This document shows, in pieces, positions 48,679 to 61,592 of a stretch of DNA of 64,000 bases. The position numbers and the translations under genes are program-made. Source of the stretch: Bombus terrestris (Eukaryota > Arthropoda > Insecta > Hymenoptera > Apidae); assembly GCF_910591885.1 (NCBI RefSeq), contig NW_025963555.1:1488001-1552000 (forward strand), in the 5' to 3' direction. Numbering within the stretch: the stretch's first letter is position 1; the number at the start of each line of letters is the position of its first letter. A model generated the notes under the pieces. It was not told the DNA's origin. It saw nothing but the letters and a program-made list of their open reading frames with translations, and ran no database searches.

Positions 48679-49793
48679 ATCACAATTTCCAAGCTATACA
48701 TATACCTTATATTGCCTTGCATATATTTCGTGCTATTACCCAATTTTGTCAGCCATTTCGGACATCACATTGCACTGTAGTATGTGGAAATAGTACTATT
48801 TATAAGAAACTACTCATAAACTGTTAACATTTGTCAGTAGGCAATAGGATAAAGACTTCCGGCTCCTCGGGCTGGTGCTAATATTTCAATGTCCGTATGT
48901 GCCAAACCGTCGGTATGTGAAACACCTTTACGCGTCTGTCGCTCGCTGCGCTCTCTCGAAAACTATATCCTAACCTAAAACCAATCCATCTTGCGTTCAT
49001 TGTTCGATATGGAGGCGACTTATTTCAAATTTGGGAACGTGTCGGATCGGATGTGAGGTTGGACTAAATTTTTACGAGCGAGCGGAGCGAGCGAGCAACG
49101 ATCACAATTTCCAAGCAATACATGTACCTTATATTGCCGTGCATATATTTCGTGTTATTACCTAATTTTGTCAGCCATTTCGGACATCAGATTGCACTGT
49201 AGTATGTGGAAATAGTACTATATATGAGAAACTACTCATAAACTGTTAACATTTGTCAGTAGGCAATAGGATAAAGACTTCCGGCTCCTCGGGCTGGTGC
49301 GAATATTTCAATGTCCGTATGTGCCAAACCGTCGGTATGTGACACACCCTTACGCGTCTGTCGCTCGCTGCGCTCTCTCGAAAACTATAGCCTAACCTAG
49401 AACCAATACATCTTGCGTTCATTATTCGATATGGTGGCGACATATTTCAAATTTGCGAACGTGTCGGATCGGTTGTGAGGTTGGACTAGATTTTTACGAG
49501 CGAGCGGAGCGAGCGAGCAACGATCACAATTTCCAAGCAATACATGTACCTTATATTGCCTTGCATATATTTCGTGTTATTACCTAATTTTGTCAGCCAT
49601 TTCGGACATCACATTGCACTCTACTATGAGGTAAGAGTACTATTTACGTGAAACTATTGGTAAACTGTAAACATTTGTCAGTAGGCAATAGGATAAAGAT
49701 TTCCGGCTCCTCGGCCTGTTGCCAATATTTCAATGTCCGTTTGTGCCAAACCGTTGGTTTGTGTCACACCATTACGCGTCTCTCGCTCGCTGC

Positions 49794-51481
49794 GCTCGCT
49801 CGAAACCTATAGCCTAACCTAAAACCAATCCCTCTTGCGTTGGTCATTCGATATGGAGGCTTCCTATTTCAAATTTGGGAACGTGTCGGATCGGATGTGA
49901 GGTTGGACTAAATTTTTACGAGCGAGCGGAGCGAGCGAGCTGCGATTACAATTTCCAAGCTATACATATACCTTATATTCACTTGCATATATTTCGTGTT
50001 ATTACCTACTTTTGTCAGCCATTTCGGACATCACATTGCACTGCACTATGTGGAAATAGTACTATTTATGTGAAACTATTCATAAACTGTGTATATTTGT
50101 CAGTAGGCGATAGGATAAAGACTTCCGGCTCCTCGGGCTGTTGCGAATATTTGAATGTCCCCATGTGCCAAACCGTTGGATTGTGACACATCTCTCCGCG
50201 TCCCTCGCTCACCGTGCTCGCTCGAAAGCTATAGCCTAACCTAAAACCAATCCCTCTTGCGTTGGTCATTCGATATGGAGGCGACTTATTTCAAATTTGG
50301 GAACGTGTCGGATCGGATATGAGGTTGGACTAAATTTTTACGAGCGAGCGGAGCGAGCGAGCTTCGATTGCAATTTCCAAGCTATACATATACCTTATAT
50401 TCACTTGCATATATTTCGTGTTATTACCTAATTTTGTCAGCCATTTCGGACATCACATTGCACTGTACTATGAGGAAATAGTACTATTTACGTGAAACTA
50501 TTGGTAAACTGTAAACATTTGTCAGTAGGCAATAGGATAAAGATTTCCGGCTCCTCGGCCTGTTGCCAATATTTCAATGTCCGTTTGTGCCAAACCGTTG
50601 GTTTGTGTCACACCATTACGCGTCTCTCGCTCGCTGCGCTCGCTCGAAACCTATAGCCTAACCTAAAACCAATCCCTCTTGCGTTGGTCATTCGATATGG
50701 AGGCTTCCTATTTCAAATTTGGGAACGTGTCGGATCGGATGTGAGGTTGGACTAAATTTTTACGAGCGAGCGGAGCGAGCGAGCTGCGATTACAATTTCC
50801 AAGCTATACATATACCTTATATTCACTTGCATATATTTCGTGTTATTACCTACTTTTGTCAGCCATTTCGGACATCACATTGCACTGCACTATGTGGAAA
50901 TAGTACTATTTATGTGAAACTATTCATAAACTGTGTATATTTGTCAGTAGGCGATAGGATAAAGACTTCCGGCTCCTCGGGCTGTTGCGAATATTTGAAT
51001 GTCCCCATGTGCCAAACCGTTGGATTGTGACACATCTCTCCGCGTCCCTCGCTCACCGTGCTCGCTCGAAAGCTATAGCCTAACCTAAAACCAATCCCTC
51101 TTGCGTTGGTCATTCGATATGGAGGCGACTTATTTCAAATTTGGGAACGTGTCGGATCGGATATGAGGTTGGACTAAATTTTTACGAGCGAGCGGAGCGA
51201 GCGAGCTTCGATTGCAATTTCCAAGCTATACATATACCTTATATTCACTTGCATATATTTCGTGTTATTACCTAATTTTGTCAGCCATTTCGGACATCAC
51301 ATTGCACTGTACTATGAGGAAATAGTACTATTTACGTGAAACTATTGGTAAACTGTAAACATTTGTCAGTAGGCAATAGGATAAAGACTTCCGGCTCCTC
51401 GGGCTGGTGCGAATAATTGAATGTCCCCATGTGCCAAACCGTTGGATTGTGACACATCTCTCCGCGACCCTCGCTCGCCGT
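49794..51481. repeat. 844-bp dimer in tandem duplicate
   Basis: m119-m120 and m121-m122 are almost identical pairs. First member: GGAGGCTTCC, GCTGCGATTAC, TTACCTACTTTTG, GCACTGCACTATG and a hairpin with arms TTTATG/CATAAA. Second member: TCGGATATGAGG and GCTTCGATTGC. The duplicate pair recurs at 53,583-55,270 and 59,061-60,748, so it was doubled before the larger HORs were amplified. Confidence 0.85.
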
Positions 51482-52449
51482 GCTCGCTCGAAAGCTATAG
51501 AATAACCTAAAACCAATCCCTCTTGCGTTGGTCATTCGACATGGAGGCGTCTTATTTCAAATTTGGGAACGTGCCGGATCGGATGTGAGGTTGGACTAAA
51601 TTTTTACGAGCGAGCGGAGCGAGCGAGCTTCGATTACAATTTCCAAGCTATACATATACCTTATATTCACTTGCATGTAATTCGCGTTATTACCTAATTT
51701 TGTCAGCCAATTCGGACATCACATTGCACTGTACTGTGAGGAAATAGTACTATTTACGTGAAACTATTGGTAAACTGTAAACATTTGTCAGTAGGCAATA
51801 GGATAAAGACTTCCGGCTCCTCGGGCTGGTGCGAATAATTGAATGTCCCCATGTGCCAAACCGTTGGATTGTGACACATCTCTCCGCGACCCTCGCTCGC
51901 CGTGCTCGCTCGAAAGCTATAGAATAACCTAAAACCAATCCCTCTTGCGTTGGTCATTCGACATGGAGGCGTCTTATTTCAAATTTGGGAACGTGCCGGA
52001 TCGGATGTGAGGTTGGACTAAATTTTTACGAGCGAGCGGAGCTAGCGAGCTTCGATTACAATTTCCAAGCTATACATATATCTTATATTCACTTGCATGT
52101 AATTCGCGTTATTACCTAATTTTGTCAGCCAATTCGGACATCACATTGCACTGTACTATGAGGAAATAGTACTATTTACGTGAAACTATTGGTAAACTGT
52201 AAACATTTGTCAGTAGGCAATAGGATAAAGACTTGCGGCTCCTCGGGCTGGTGCTAATATTTCAATGTCCGTATGTGCCAAACCGTTGGTTTGTGACACA
52301 CCTTTACGCGTCTGTCGCTCGCTGCGCTCTCTCGAAAACTATAGCCTAACCTAGAACCAATCCATCTTGCGTTCTTTATTCGATATGGTGGCGTCATATT
52401 TCGAATTTGCGAACGTGTCGGAAAGGATGTGAGGTTGGACAGGATTTTT

Positions 52450-52467
52450 ACGAGCGAGCGAGCAACG
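52450..52467. repeat. 9-bp deletion in the GAGC arm (m125)
   Basis: Same deletion as in m116, 3,789 bp downstream, with identical neighbours GGAAAGGATGTG before and GCAACGATCAC after. It marks descent from one deleted ancestor. Confidence 0.9.
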
Positions 52468-53582
52468 ATCACAATTTCCAAGCTATACATATACCTTATA
52501 TTGCCTTGCATATATTTCGTGCTATTACCCAATTTTGTCAGCCATTTCGGACATCACATTGCACTGTAGTATGTGGAAATAGTACTATTTATAAGAAACT
52601 ACTCATAAACTGTTAACATTTGTCAGTAGGCAATAGGATAAAGACTTCCGGCTCCTCGGGCTGGTGCGAATATTTCAATGTCCGTATGTGCCAAACCGTC
52701 GGTATGTGACACACCTTTACGCGTCTGTCGCTCGCTGCGCTCTCTCGAAAACTATATCCTAACCTAAAACCAATCCATCTTGCGTTCATTGTTCGATATG
52801 GAGGCGACTTATTTCAAATTTGGGAACGTGTCGGATCGGATGTGAGGTTGGACTAAATTTTTACGAGCGAGCGGAGCGAGCGAGCAACGATCACAATTTC
52901 CAAGCAATACATGTACCTTATATTGCCGTGCATATATTTCGTGTTATTACCTAATTTTGTCAGCCATTTCGGACATCAGATTGCACTGTAGTATGTGGAA
53001 ATAGTACTATATATGAGAAACTACTCATAAACTGTTAACATTTGTCAGTAGGCAATAGGATAAAGACTTCCGGCTCCTCGGGCTGGTGCGAATATTTCAA
53101 TGTCCGTATGTGCCAAACCGTCGGTATGTGACACACCCTTACGCGTCTGTCGCTCGCTGCGCTCTCTCGAAAACTATATCCTAACCTAAAACCAATCCAT
53201 CTTGCGTTCATTATTCGATATGGTGGCGACATATTTCAAATTTGCGAACGTGTCGGATCGGTTGTGAGGTTGGACTAGATTTTTACGAGCGAGCGGAGCG
53301 AGCGAGCAACGATCACAATTTCCAAGCAATACATGTACCTTATATTGCCTTGCATATATTTCGTGTTATTACCTAATTTTGTCAGCCATTTCGGACATCA
53401 CATTGCACTCTACTATGAGGTAAGAGTACTATTTACGTGAAACTATTGGTAAACTGTAAACATTTGTCAGTAGGCAATAGGATAAAGATTTCCGGCTCCT
53501 CGGCCTGTTGCCAATATTTCAATGTCCGTTTGTGCCAAACCGTTGGTTTGTGTCACACCATTACGCGTCTCTCGCTCGCTGC

Positions 53583-55270
53583 GCTCGCTCGAAACCTATA
53601 GCCTAACCTAAAACCAATCCCTCTTGCGTTGGTCATTCGATATGGAGGCTTCCTATTTCAAATTTGGGAACGTGTCGGATCGGATGTGAGGTTGGACTAA
53701 ATTTTTACGAGCGAGCGGAGCGAGCGAGCTGCGATTACAATTTCCAAGCTATACATATACCTTATATTCACTTGCATATATTTCGTGTTATTACCTACTT
53801 TTGTCAGCCATTTCGGACATCACATTGCACTGCACTATGTGGAAATAGTACTATTTATGTGAAACTATTCATAAACTGTGTATATTTGTCAGTAGGCGAT
53901 AGGATAAAGACTTCCGGCTCCTCGGGCTGTTGCGAATATTTGAATGTCCCCATGTGCCAAACCGTTGGATTGTGACACATCTCTCCGCGTCCCTCGCTCA
54001 CCGTGCTCGCTCGAAAGCTATAGCCTAACCTAAAACCAATCCCTCTTGCGTTGGTCATTCGATATGGAGGCGACTTATTTCAAATTTGGGAACGTGTCGG
54101 ATCGGATATGAGGTTGGACTAAATTTTTACGAGCGAGCGGAGCGAGCGAGCTTCGATTGCAATTTCCAAGCTATACATATACCTTATATTCACTTGCATA
54201 TATTTCGTGTTATTACCTAATTTTGTCAGCCATTTCGGACATCACATTGCACTGTACTATGAGGAAATAGTACTATTTACGTGAAACTATTGGTAAACTG
54301 TAAACATTTGTCAGTAGGCAATAGGATAAAGATTTCCGGCTCCTCGGCCTGTTGCCAATATTTCAATGTCCGTTCGTGCCAAACCGTTGGTTTGTGTCAC
54401 ACCATTACGCGTCTCTCGCTCGCTGCGCTCGCTCGAAACCTATAGCCTAACCTAAAACCAATCCCTCTTGCGTTGGTCATTCGATATGGAGGCTTCCTAT
54501 TTCAAATTTGGGAACGTGTCGGATCGGATGTGAGGTTGGACTAAATTTTTACGAGCGAGCGGAGCGAGCGAGCTGCGATTACAATTTCCAAGCTATACAT
54601 ATACCTTATATTCACTTGCATATATTTCGTGTTATTACCTACTTTTGTCAGCCATTTCGGACATCACATTGCACTGCACTATGTGGAAATAGTACTATTT
54701 ATGTGAAACTATTCATAAACTGTGTATATTTGTCAGTAGGCGATAGGATAAAGACTTCCGGCTCCTCGGGCTGTTGCGAATATTTGAATGTCCCCATGTG
54801 CCAAACCGTTGGATTGTGACACATCTCTCCGCGTCCCTCGCTCACCGTGCTCGCTCGAAAGCTATAGCCTAACCTAAAACCAATCCCTCTTGCGTTGGTC
54901 ATTCGATATGGAGGCGACTTATTTCAAATTTGGGAACGTGTCGGATCGGATATGAGGTTGGACTAAATTTTTACGAGCGAGCGGAGCGAGCGAGCTTCGA
55001 TTGCAATTTCCAAGCTATACATATACCTTATATTCACTTGCATATATTTCGTGTTATTACCTAATTTTGTCAGCCATTTCGGACATCACATTGCACTGTA
55101 CTATAAGGAAATAGTACTATTTACGTGAAACTATTGGTAAACTGTAAACATTTGTCAGTAGGCAATAGGATAAAGACTTCCGGCTCCTCGGGCTGTTGCC
55201 AATATTTCAATGTCCGTATGTGCCAAACCGTTGGTTTGTGACACACCTTTACGCGTGTCTCGCTCGCTGC
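53583..55270. repeat. 844-bp dimer in tandem duplicate, second occurrence
   Basis: m128-m131, matching m119-m122. Same GGAGGCTTCC/GCTGCGATTAC and TCGGATATGAGG/GCTTCGATTGC alternation. Confidence 0.85.
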
Positions 55271-58200
55271 GCTCGCTCGAAAACTATAGCCTAACCTAGA
55301 ACCAATCCATCTTGCGTTCATTATTCGATATGGTGGCGACATATTTCAAATTTGCGAACGTGTCGGATCGGATGTGAGGTTGGACAGGATTTTTACGAGC
55401 GAGCGGAGCGAGCGAGCAACGATCACAATTTCCAAGCTATACATATACCTTATATTGCCTTGCATATGTTTCGTGTTATTACCTAATTTTGTCAGCCATT
55501 TCGGACATCACATTGCACTGTAGTATGTGGAAATAGTACTATTTATGAGAAACTACTCATAAACTGTTAACATTTGTCAGTAGGCAATAGGATAAAGACT
55601 TCCGGCTCCTCGGGCTGGTGCGAATATTTCAATGTCCGTATGTGCCAAACCGTTGGTTTGTGACACACCTTTACGCGTCTCTCGCTCGCTGCGCTCGCTC
55701 GAAAACTATATCCTAACCTAAAACCAATCCATCTTGCGTTCATTATTCGATATGGTGGCGACATATTTCAAATTTGCGAACGTGTCGGATCGGATGTGAG
55801 GTTGGACAGGATTTTTACGAGCGAGTGGAGCGAGCGAGCAACGATCACAATTTCCAAGCTATACATATACCTTATATTGCCTTGCATATATTTCGTGTTA
55901 TTACCTAATTTTGTCAGCCATTTCGGACATCACATTGCACTGTAGTATGTGGAAATAGTACTATTTATGAGAAACTACTCATAAACTGTTAACATTTGTC
56001 AGTAGGCAATAGGATAAAGACTTCCGGCTCCACGGGCTGGTGGGTATAATTGAATGTCCCCATGTGCCAAACCGTTGGATTGTGACACATCTCTCCGCGT
56101 CCCTCGCTCGCCGTGCTCGCTCGAAAGCTATAGCCTAACCTAAAACCAGTCCCTCTTGCGTTGGTCATTCGAAGTGGAGGCGACTTATTTCAATTTTGGG
56201 AACGTGTCGGATCGGATGTGAGTTTCGACTAAATTTTTACGAGCGAGCGGAGCGAGCGTGCAACGATCACAATTTCCAAGCTATACATATACCTTATATT
56301 GCCTTGCATATATTTCGTGTTATTACCTAATTTTGTCAGCCATTTCGGACATCACATTGCACTGTACTATGAGGAAATGGTACTATTTACGTGAAACTAT
56401 TGGTAAACTGTAAACTTTTGTCAGTAGGCAATAGGATTAAGATTTCGGGCTCCTCGGGCTGTTGTCAATATTTCAATGTCCGTATGTGCCAAACCGTTGG
56501 TTTGTGACACACCTTTACGCGTCTCTCGCTCGCTGCGCTCGCTCGAAAACTACAGCCTAACCTAAAACCAATCCCTCTTGCGTTGGTCATGCAACATGGA
56601 GGCGACTCATTTCAAATTTGGGAACGTGTCGGATCGGATGTGAGGTTGGACTAAATTTTTACGAGCGAGCGGAGCGAGCGAGCAACGATCACAATTTCCA
56701 AGCTATACATATACCTTATATTGCCTTGCATATATTTCGTGTTATTACCTAATTTTGTCAGCCATTTCGGACATCACATTGCACTGTAGTATGTGGAAAT
56801 AGTACTATTTATGAGAAACTACTCATAAACTGTTAACATTTGTCAGTAGGCAATAGGATTAAGATTTCGGGCTCCTCGGGCTGTTGCCAATATTTCAATG
56901 TCCGTATGTGCCAAACCGTTGGTTTGTGACACACCTTTACGCGTCACTCGCTCGCTGCGCTCTCTCGAAAACTATAGCCTAACCTAAAACCTATCACTCT
57001 TGCGTTGGTCATTCGACATGGAGGCGACTTATTTCAAATTTGGGAACGTGTCTGATCGGATGTGAGGTTGGACAGGATTTTTACGAGCGAGCGGAGCGAG
57101 CGAGCAACGATCACAATTTCCAAGCTATACATATACCTTATATTCCCTTGCATATATGTCGTGCTATTACCTAATTTTGTCAGCCATTTCGGACATGAGA
57201 TTGCACTGTAGTATGTGGAAATAGTACTATATATGAGAAACTACTCATAAACTGTTAACATTTGTCAGTAGGCAATAGGATAAAGACTTCCGGCTCCTCG
57301 GGCTGGTGCTAATATTTCAATGTCCGTGTGTGCCAAACCGTTGGTTTTGTGACACACCTTTACGCGTCACTCGCTCGCTGCGCTCGCTCGAAAGCAATAG
57401 AATAACCTAAAACAAATCCATTTTGCGTTCATTATTCGATATGGTGGCGACATATTTCGAATTTGCGAACGTGTCGGATCGGTTGTGAGGTTGGACAGGA
57501 TTTTTACGAGCGAGCGGAGCGAGCGAGCATCGATTACAATTTCCAAGCTATACATATACCTTATATTGCCTTGCATATATTTCGTGTTATTACCTAATTT
57601 TGTCAGCCATTTCGGACATCACATTGCACTGTACTAAGAGGAAATGGTACTATTTACTTGAAACTACTGGTAAACTGTAAACTTTTGTCAGTAGGCAATA
57701 GGATTAAGATTTCGGGCTCCTCGGGCTGTTGCCAATATTTCAATGTCCGTATGTGCCAAACCGTTGGTTTGTGACACACCTTTACGCGTCTCTCGCTCGC
57801 TGCGCTCGCTCGAAAGCTATAGCCTAACCTAAAAACAATCCATCTTGCGTTCATTGTTCGATATGGTGGCGACATATTTCGAATTTCCGAACGTGTCGGA
57901 TCGGATGTGAGGTTGGACAGGATTTTTACGAGCGAGCGGAGCGAGCGAGCAACGATCACAATTTCCAAGATATACATATACCTTATATTGCCTTGCATAT
58001 ATTTCGTGCTATTACCCAATTTTGTCAGCCATTTCGGACATCACATTGCACTCTACTATGAGGAAATAGTACTATTTACGTGAAACTATTGGTAAACTGT
58101 AAACATTTGTCAGTAGGCAATAGGATAAAGACTTGCGGCTCCTCGGGCTGGTGCTAATATTTCAATGTCCGTATGTGCCAAACCGTTGGTTTGTGACACA

Positions 58201-58349
58201 CCTTTACGCGTCTGTCGCTCGCTGCGCTCTCTCGAAAACTATAGCCTAACCTAGAACCAATCCATCTTGCGTTCTTTATTCGATATGGTGGCGTCATATT
58301 TCGAATTTGCGAACGTGTCGGAAAGGATGTGAGGTTGGACAGGATTTTT

Positions 58350-58367
58350 ACGAGCGAGCGAGCAACG
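58350..58367. repeat. 9-bp deletion in the GAGC arm (m139)
   Basis: Third occurrence, exactly 5,900 bp after the second. It anchors the alignment of the two 5,900-bp HOR copies. Confidence 0.9.
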
Positions 58368-58638
58368 ATCACAATTTCCAAGCTATACATATACCTTATA
58401 TTGCCTTGCATATATTTCGTGCTATTACCCAATTTTGTCAGCCATTTCGGACATCACATTGCACTGTAGTATGTGGAAATAGTACTATTTATAAGAAACT
58501 ACTCATAAACTGTTAACATTTGTCAGTAGGCAATAGGATAAAGACTTCCGGCTCCTCGGGCTGGTGCGAATATTTCAATGTCCGTATGTGCCAAACCGTC
58601 GGTATGTGACACACCTTTACGCGTCTGTCGCTCGCTGC

Positions 58639-59060
58639 GCTCTCTCGAAAACTATATCCTAACCTAAAACCAATCCATCTTGCGTTCATTGTTCGATATG
58701 GAGGCGACTTATTTCAAATTTGGGAACGTGTCGGATCGGATGTGAGGTTGGACTAAATCTTTACGAGCGAGCGGAGCGAGCGAGCAACGATCACAATTTC
58801 CAAGCAATACATGTACCTTATATTGCCTTGCATATATTTCGTGTTATTACCTAATTTTGTCAGCCATTTCGGACATCACATTGCACTCTACTATGAGGTA
58901 AGAGTACTATTTACGTGAAACTATTGGTAAACTGTAAACATTTGTCAGTAGGCAATAGGATAAAGATTTCCGGCTCCTCGGCCTGTTGCCAATATTTCAA
59001 TGTCCGTTTGTGCCAAACCGTTGGTTTGTGTCACACCATTACGCGTCTCTCGCTCGCTGC
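58639..59060. repeat. Fusion monomer m140, one-monomer deletion joint
   Basis: The left part follows m126 (ATATGGAGGCGACTTATTTC after CATTGTTCG). The right part follows m127 (CACTCTACTATGAGGTAAGAG). The shared AAGCAATACATGTACC region lies between, so the exchange fell within about 58,800-58,830. A private AAATCTTTACG is near 58,756. This removes 422 bp relative to copy 1. Confidence 0.8.
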
Positions 59061-60748
59061 GCTCGCTCGAAACCTATAGCCTAACCTAAAACCAATCCCT
59101 CTTGCGTTGGTCATTCGATATGGAGGCTTCCTATTTCAAATTTGGGAACGTGTCGGATCGGATGTGAGGTTGGACTAAATTTTTACGAGCGAGCGGAGCG
59201 AGCGAGCTGCGATTACAATTTCCAAGCTATACATATACCTTATATTCACTTGCATATATTTCGTGTTATTACCTACTTTTGTCAGCCATTTCGGACATCA
59301 CATTGCACTGCACTATGTGGAAATAGTACTATTTATGTGAAACTATTCATAAACTGTGTATATTTGTCAGTAGGCGATAGGATAAAGACTTCCGGCTCCT
59401 CGGGCTGTTGCGAATATTTGAATGTCCCCATGTGCCAAACCGTTGGATTGTGACACATCTCTCCGCGTCCCTCGCTCACCGTGCTCGCTCGAAAGCTATA
59501 GCCTAACCTAAAACCAATCCCTCTTGCGTTGGTCATTCGATATGGAGGCGACTTATTTCAAATTTGGGAACGTGTCGGATCGGATATGAGGTTGGACTAA
59601 ATTTTTACGAGCGAGCGGAGCGAGCGAGCTTCGATTGCAATTTCCAAGCTATACATATACCTTATATTCACTTGCATATATTTCGTGTTATTACCTAATT
59701 TTGTCAGCCATTTCGGACATCACATTGCACTGTACTATGAGGAAATAGTACTATTTACGTGAAACTATTGGTAAACTGTAAACATTTGTCAGTAGGCAAT
59801 AGGATAAAGATTTCCGGCTCCTCGGCCTGTTGCCAATATTTCAATGTCCGTTTGTGCCAAACCGTTGGTTTGTGTCACACCATTACGCGTCTCTCGCTCG
59901 CTGCGCTCGCTCGAAACCTATAGCCTAACCTAAAACCAATCCCTCTTGCGTTGGTCATTCGATATGGAGGCTTCCTATTTCAAATTTGGGAACGTGTCGG
60001 ATCGGATGTGAGGTTGGACTAAATTTTTACGAGCGAGCGGAGCGAGCGAGCTGCGATTACAATTTCCAAGCTATACATATACCTTATATTCACTTGCATA
60101 TATTTCGTGTTATTACCTACTTTTGTCAGCCATTTCGGACATCACATTGCACTGCACTATGTGGAAATAGTACTATTTATGTGAAACTATTCATAAACTG
60201 TGTATATTTGTCAGTAGGCGATAGGATAAAGACTTCCGGCTCCTCGGGCTGTTGCGAATATTTGAATGTCCCCATGTGCCAAACCGTTGGATTGTGACAC
60301 ATCTCTCCGCGTCCCTCGCTCACCGTGCTCGCTCGAAAGCTATAGCCTAACCTAAAACCAATCCCTCTTGCGTTGGTCATTCGATATGGAGGCGACTTAT
60401 TTCAAATTTGGGAACGTGTCGGATCGGATATGAGGTTGGACTAAATTTTTACGAGCGAGCGGAGCGAGCGAGCTTCGATTGCAATTTCCAAGCTATACAT
60501 ATACCTTATATTCACTTGCATATATTTCGTGTTATTACCTAATTTTGTCAGCCATTTCGGACATCACATTGCACTGTACTATGAGGAAATAGTACTATTT
60601 ACGTGAAACTATTGGTAAACTGTAAACATTTGTCAGTAGGCAATAGGATAAAGACTTCCGGCTCCTCGGGCTGTTGCCAATATTTCAATGTCCGTATGTG
60701 CCAAACCGTTGGTTTGTGACACACCTTTACGCGTGTATCGCTCGCTGC
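59061..60748. repeat. 844-bp dimer in tandem duplicate, third occurrence
   Basis: m141-m144, matching m128-m131 at an offset of 5,478. Two pairs are kept intact on all three occasions. Confidence 0.85.
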
Positions 60749-61170
60749 GCTCGCTCGAAAACTATAGCCTAACCTAGAACCAATCCATCTTGCGTTCATT
60801 ATTCGATATGGTGGCGACATATTTCAAATTTGCGAACGTGTCGGATCGGATGTGAGGTTGGACAGGATTTTTACGAGCGAGCGGAGCGAGCGAGCAACGA
60901 TCACAATTTCCAAGCTATACATATACCTTATATTGCCTTGCATATGTTTCGTGTTATTACCTAATTTTGTCAGCCATTTCGGACATCACATTGCACTGTA
61001 GTATGTGGAAATAGTACTATTTATGAGAAACTACTCATAAACTGTTAACATTTGTCAGTAGGCAATAGGATAAAGACTTCCGGCTCCTCGGGCTGGTGCG
61101 AATATTTCAATGTCCGTATGTGCCAAACCGTCGGTATGTGACACACCTTTACGCGTTTGTCGCTCGCTGC

Positions 61171-61592
61171 GCTCTCTCGAAAACTATAGCCTAACCTAGA
61201 ACCAATACATCTTGCGTTCATTATTCGATATGGTGGCGACAGATTTCAAATTTGCGAACGTGTCGGATCGGATGTGAGGTTGGACTAAATTTTTACGAGC
61301 GAGCGGAGCGAGCGAGCAACGATCACAATTTCCAAGCTATACATATACCTTATATTGCCTTGCATATATTTCGTGTTATTACCTAATTTTGTCAGACATT
61401 TCGGTCATCACATTGCACTGTAGTATGTGGAAATAGTACTATTTAAGAGAAACTACTCATAAACTTTTAACATTTGAGAGTAGGCAATAGGATAAAGACT
61501 TCCGGCTCCTCGGGCTGGTGCGAATATTTCAATGTCCGTATGTGCCAAACCGTTGGTTTGTGACACACCTTTACGCGTCTCTCGCTCGCTGC
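61171..61592. repeat. Inserted monomer m146
   Basis: It has no counterpart in copy 1 of the 5,900-bp HOR. It carries GCTCTCTCGAAAAC with CTAGAACC at its start (as in m118), then private changes GACAGATTTCAAATTTGCG, GTCAGACATTTCGGTCATC, TTTAAGAGAAACTAC, AAACTTTTAACATTTGAGAG. Its right half reappears only at the end of the window in m152. Confidence 0.8.

Larger units (their letters stand above)
47693..51481. repeat. Second 9-monomer HOR family (3,789 bp), copy 1
   Basis: m114-m122. m114-m115 are AGAATAACC types with CATGTAATTCGCG. m116 is a 413-bp monomer with the 9-bp deletion. m117-m118 have AAGCAATACATGTACC. m119-m120 and m121-m122 are two copies of an 844-bp dimer (GGAGGCTTCC, GCTGCGATTAC, then TCGGATATGAGG, GCTTCGATTGC). 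Nine units less 9 bp give 3,789. It shares no diagnostic order with the 3,798-bp HOR at the left end; equal monomer number is coincidental. Confidence 0.88.
51482..55270. repeat. Second 9-monomer HOR family (3,789 bp), copy 2
   Basis: m123-m131 match m114-m122 one for one at an offset of 3,789, including the deletion monomer and the doubled dimer. Small differences: GTGACACACC for GTGAAACACC near 52,706, ATATCCTAACC with CAATCCATC in m127 for ATAGCCTAACCTAGAACC with CAATACATC in m118, GTCCGTTCGTGCC near 54,370, and CTATAAGGAAATAG near 55,102. The right half of m131 then departs (GGGCTGTTGCC) from that of m122 (GGTGCGAATAATTG). Confidence 0.88.
52326..58225. repeat. Second 14-monomer HOR family (5,900 bp), copy 1
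   Basis: m125-m138. It begins with the deletion monomer m125 and contains m126-m127, the doubled dimer m128-m131, m132-m133 (CTAGAACC, TGCATATGTTTCG), a P-Q-R run m134-m136 start (P at 55,693 onward, Q at 56,115 with GTGAGTTTCGAC, R at 56,537), the TTTT-run monomer m136 (CCTATCACTC, TGTCTGATCGG), the AAAGCAATAGAATAACC monomer m137 and m138 (AAAAACAATCC, AATTTCCGAACG). Fourteen units, minus 9, plus 1, give 5,900. It overlaps the second copy of the 3,789-bp HOR because both families share m125-m131. Confidence 0.85.

Noticed and set aside
49875..50186. Plus-strand ORF of 103 codons, identical at six places (49,875; 50,719; 53,664; 54,508; 59,142; 59,986)
   Set aside because: All six lie in copies of one 844-bp dimer duplicated as DNA, so identity says nothing about coding. 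It overlaps an antisense ORF in the same repeat, and sister monomers have stops in the frame. No protein family is recognisable.
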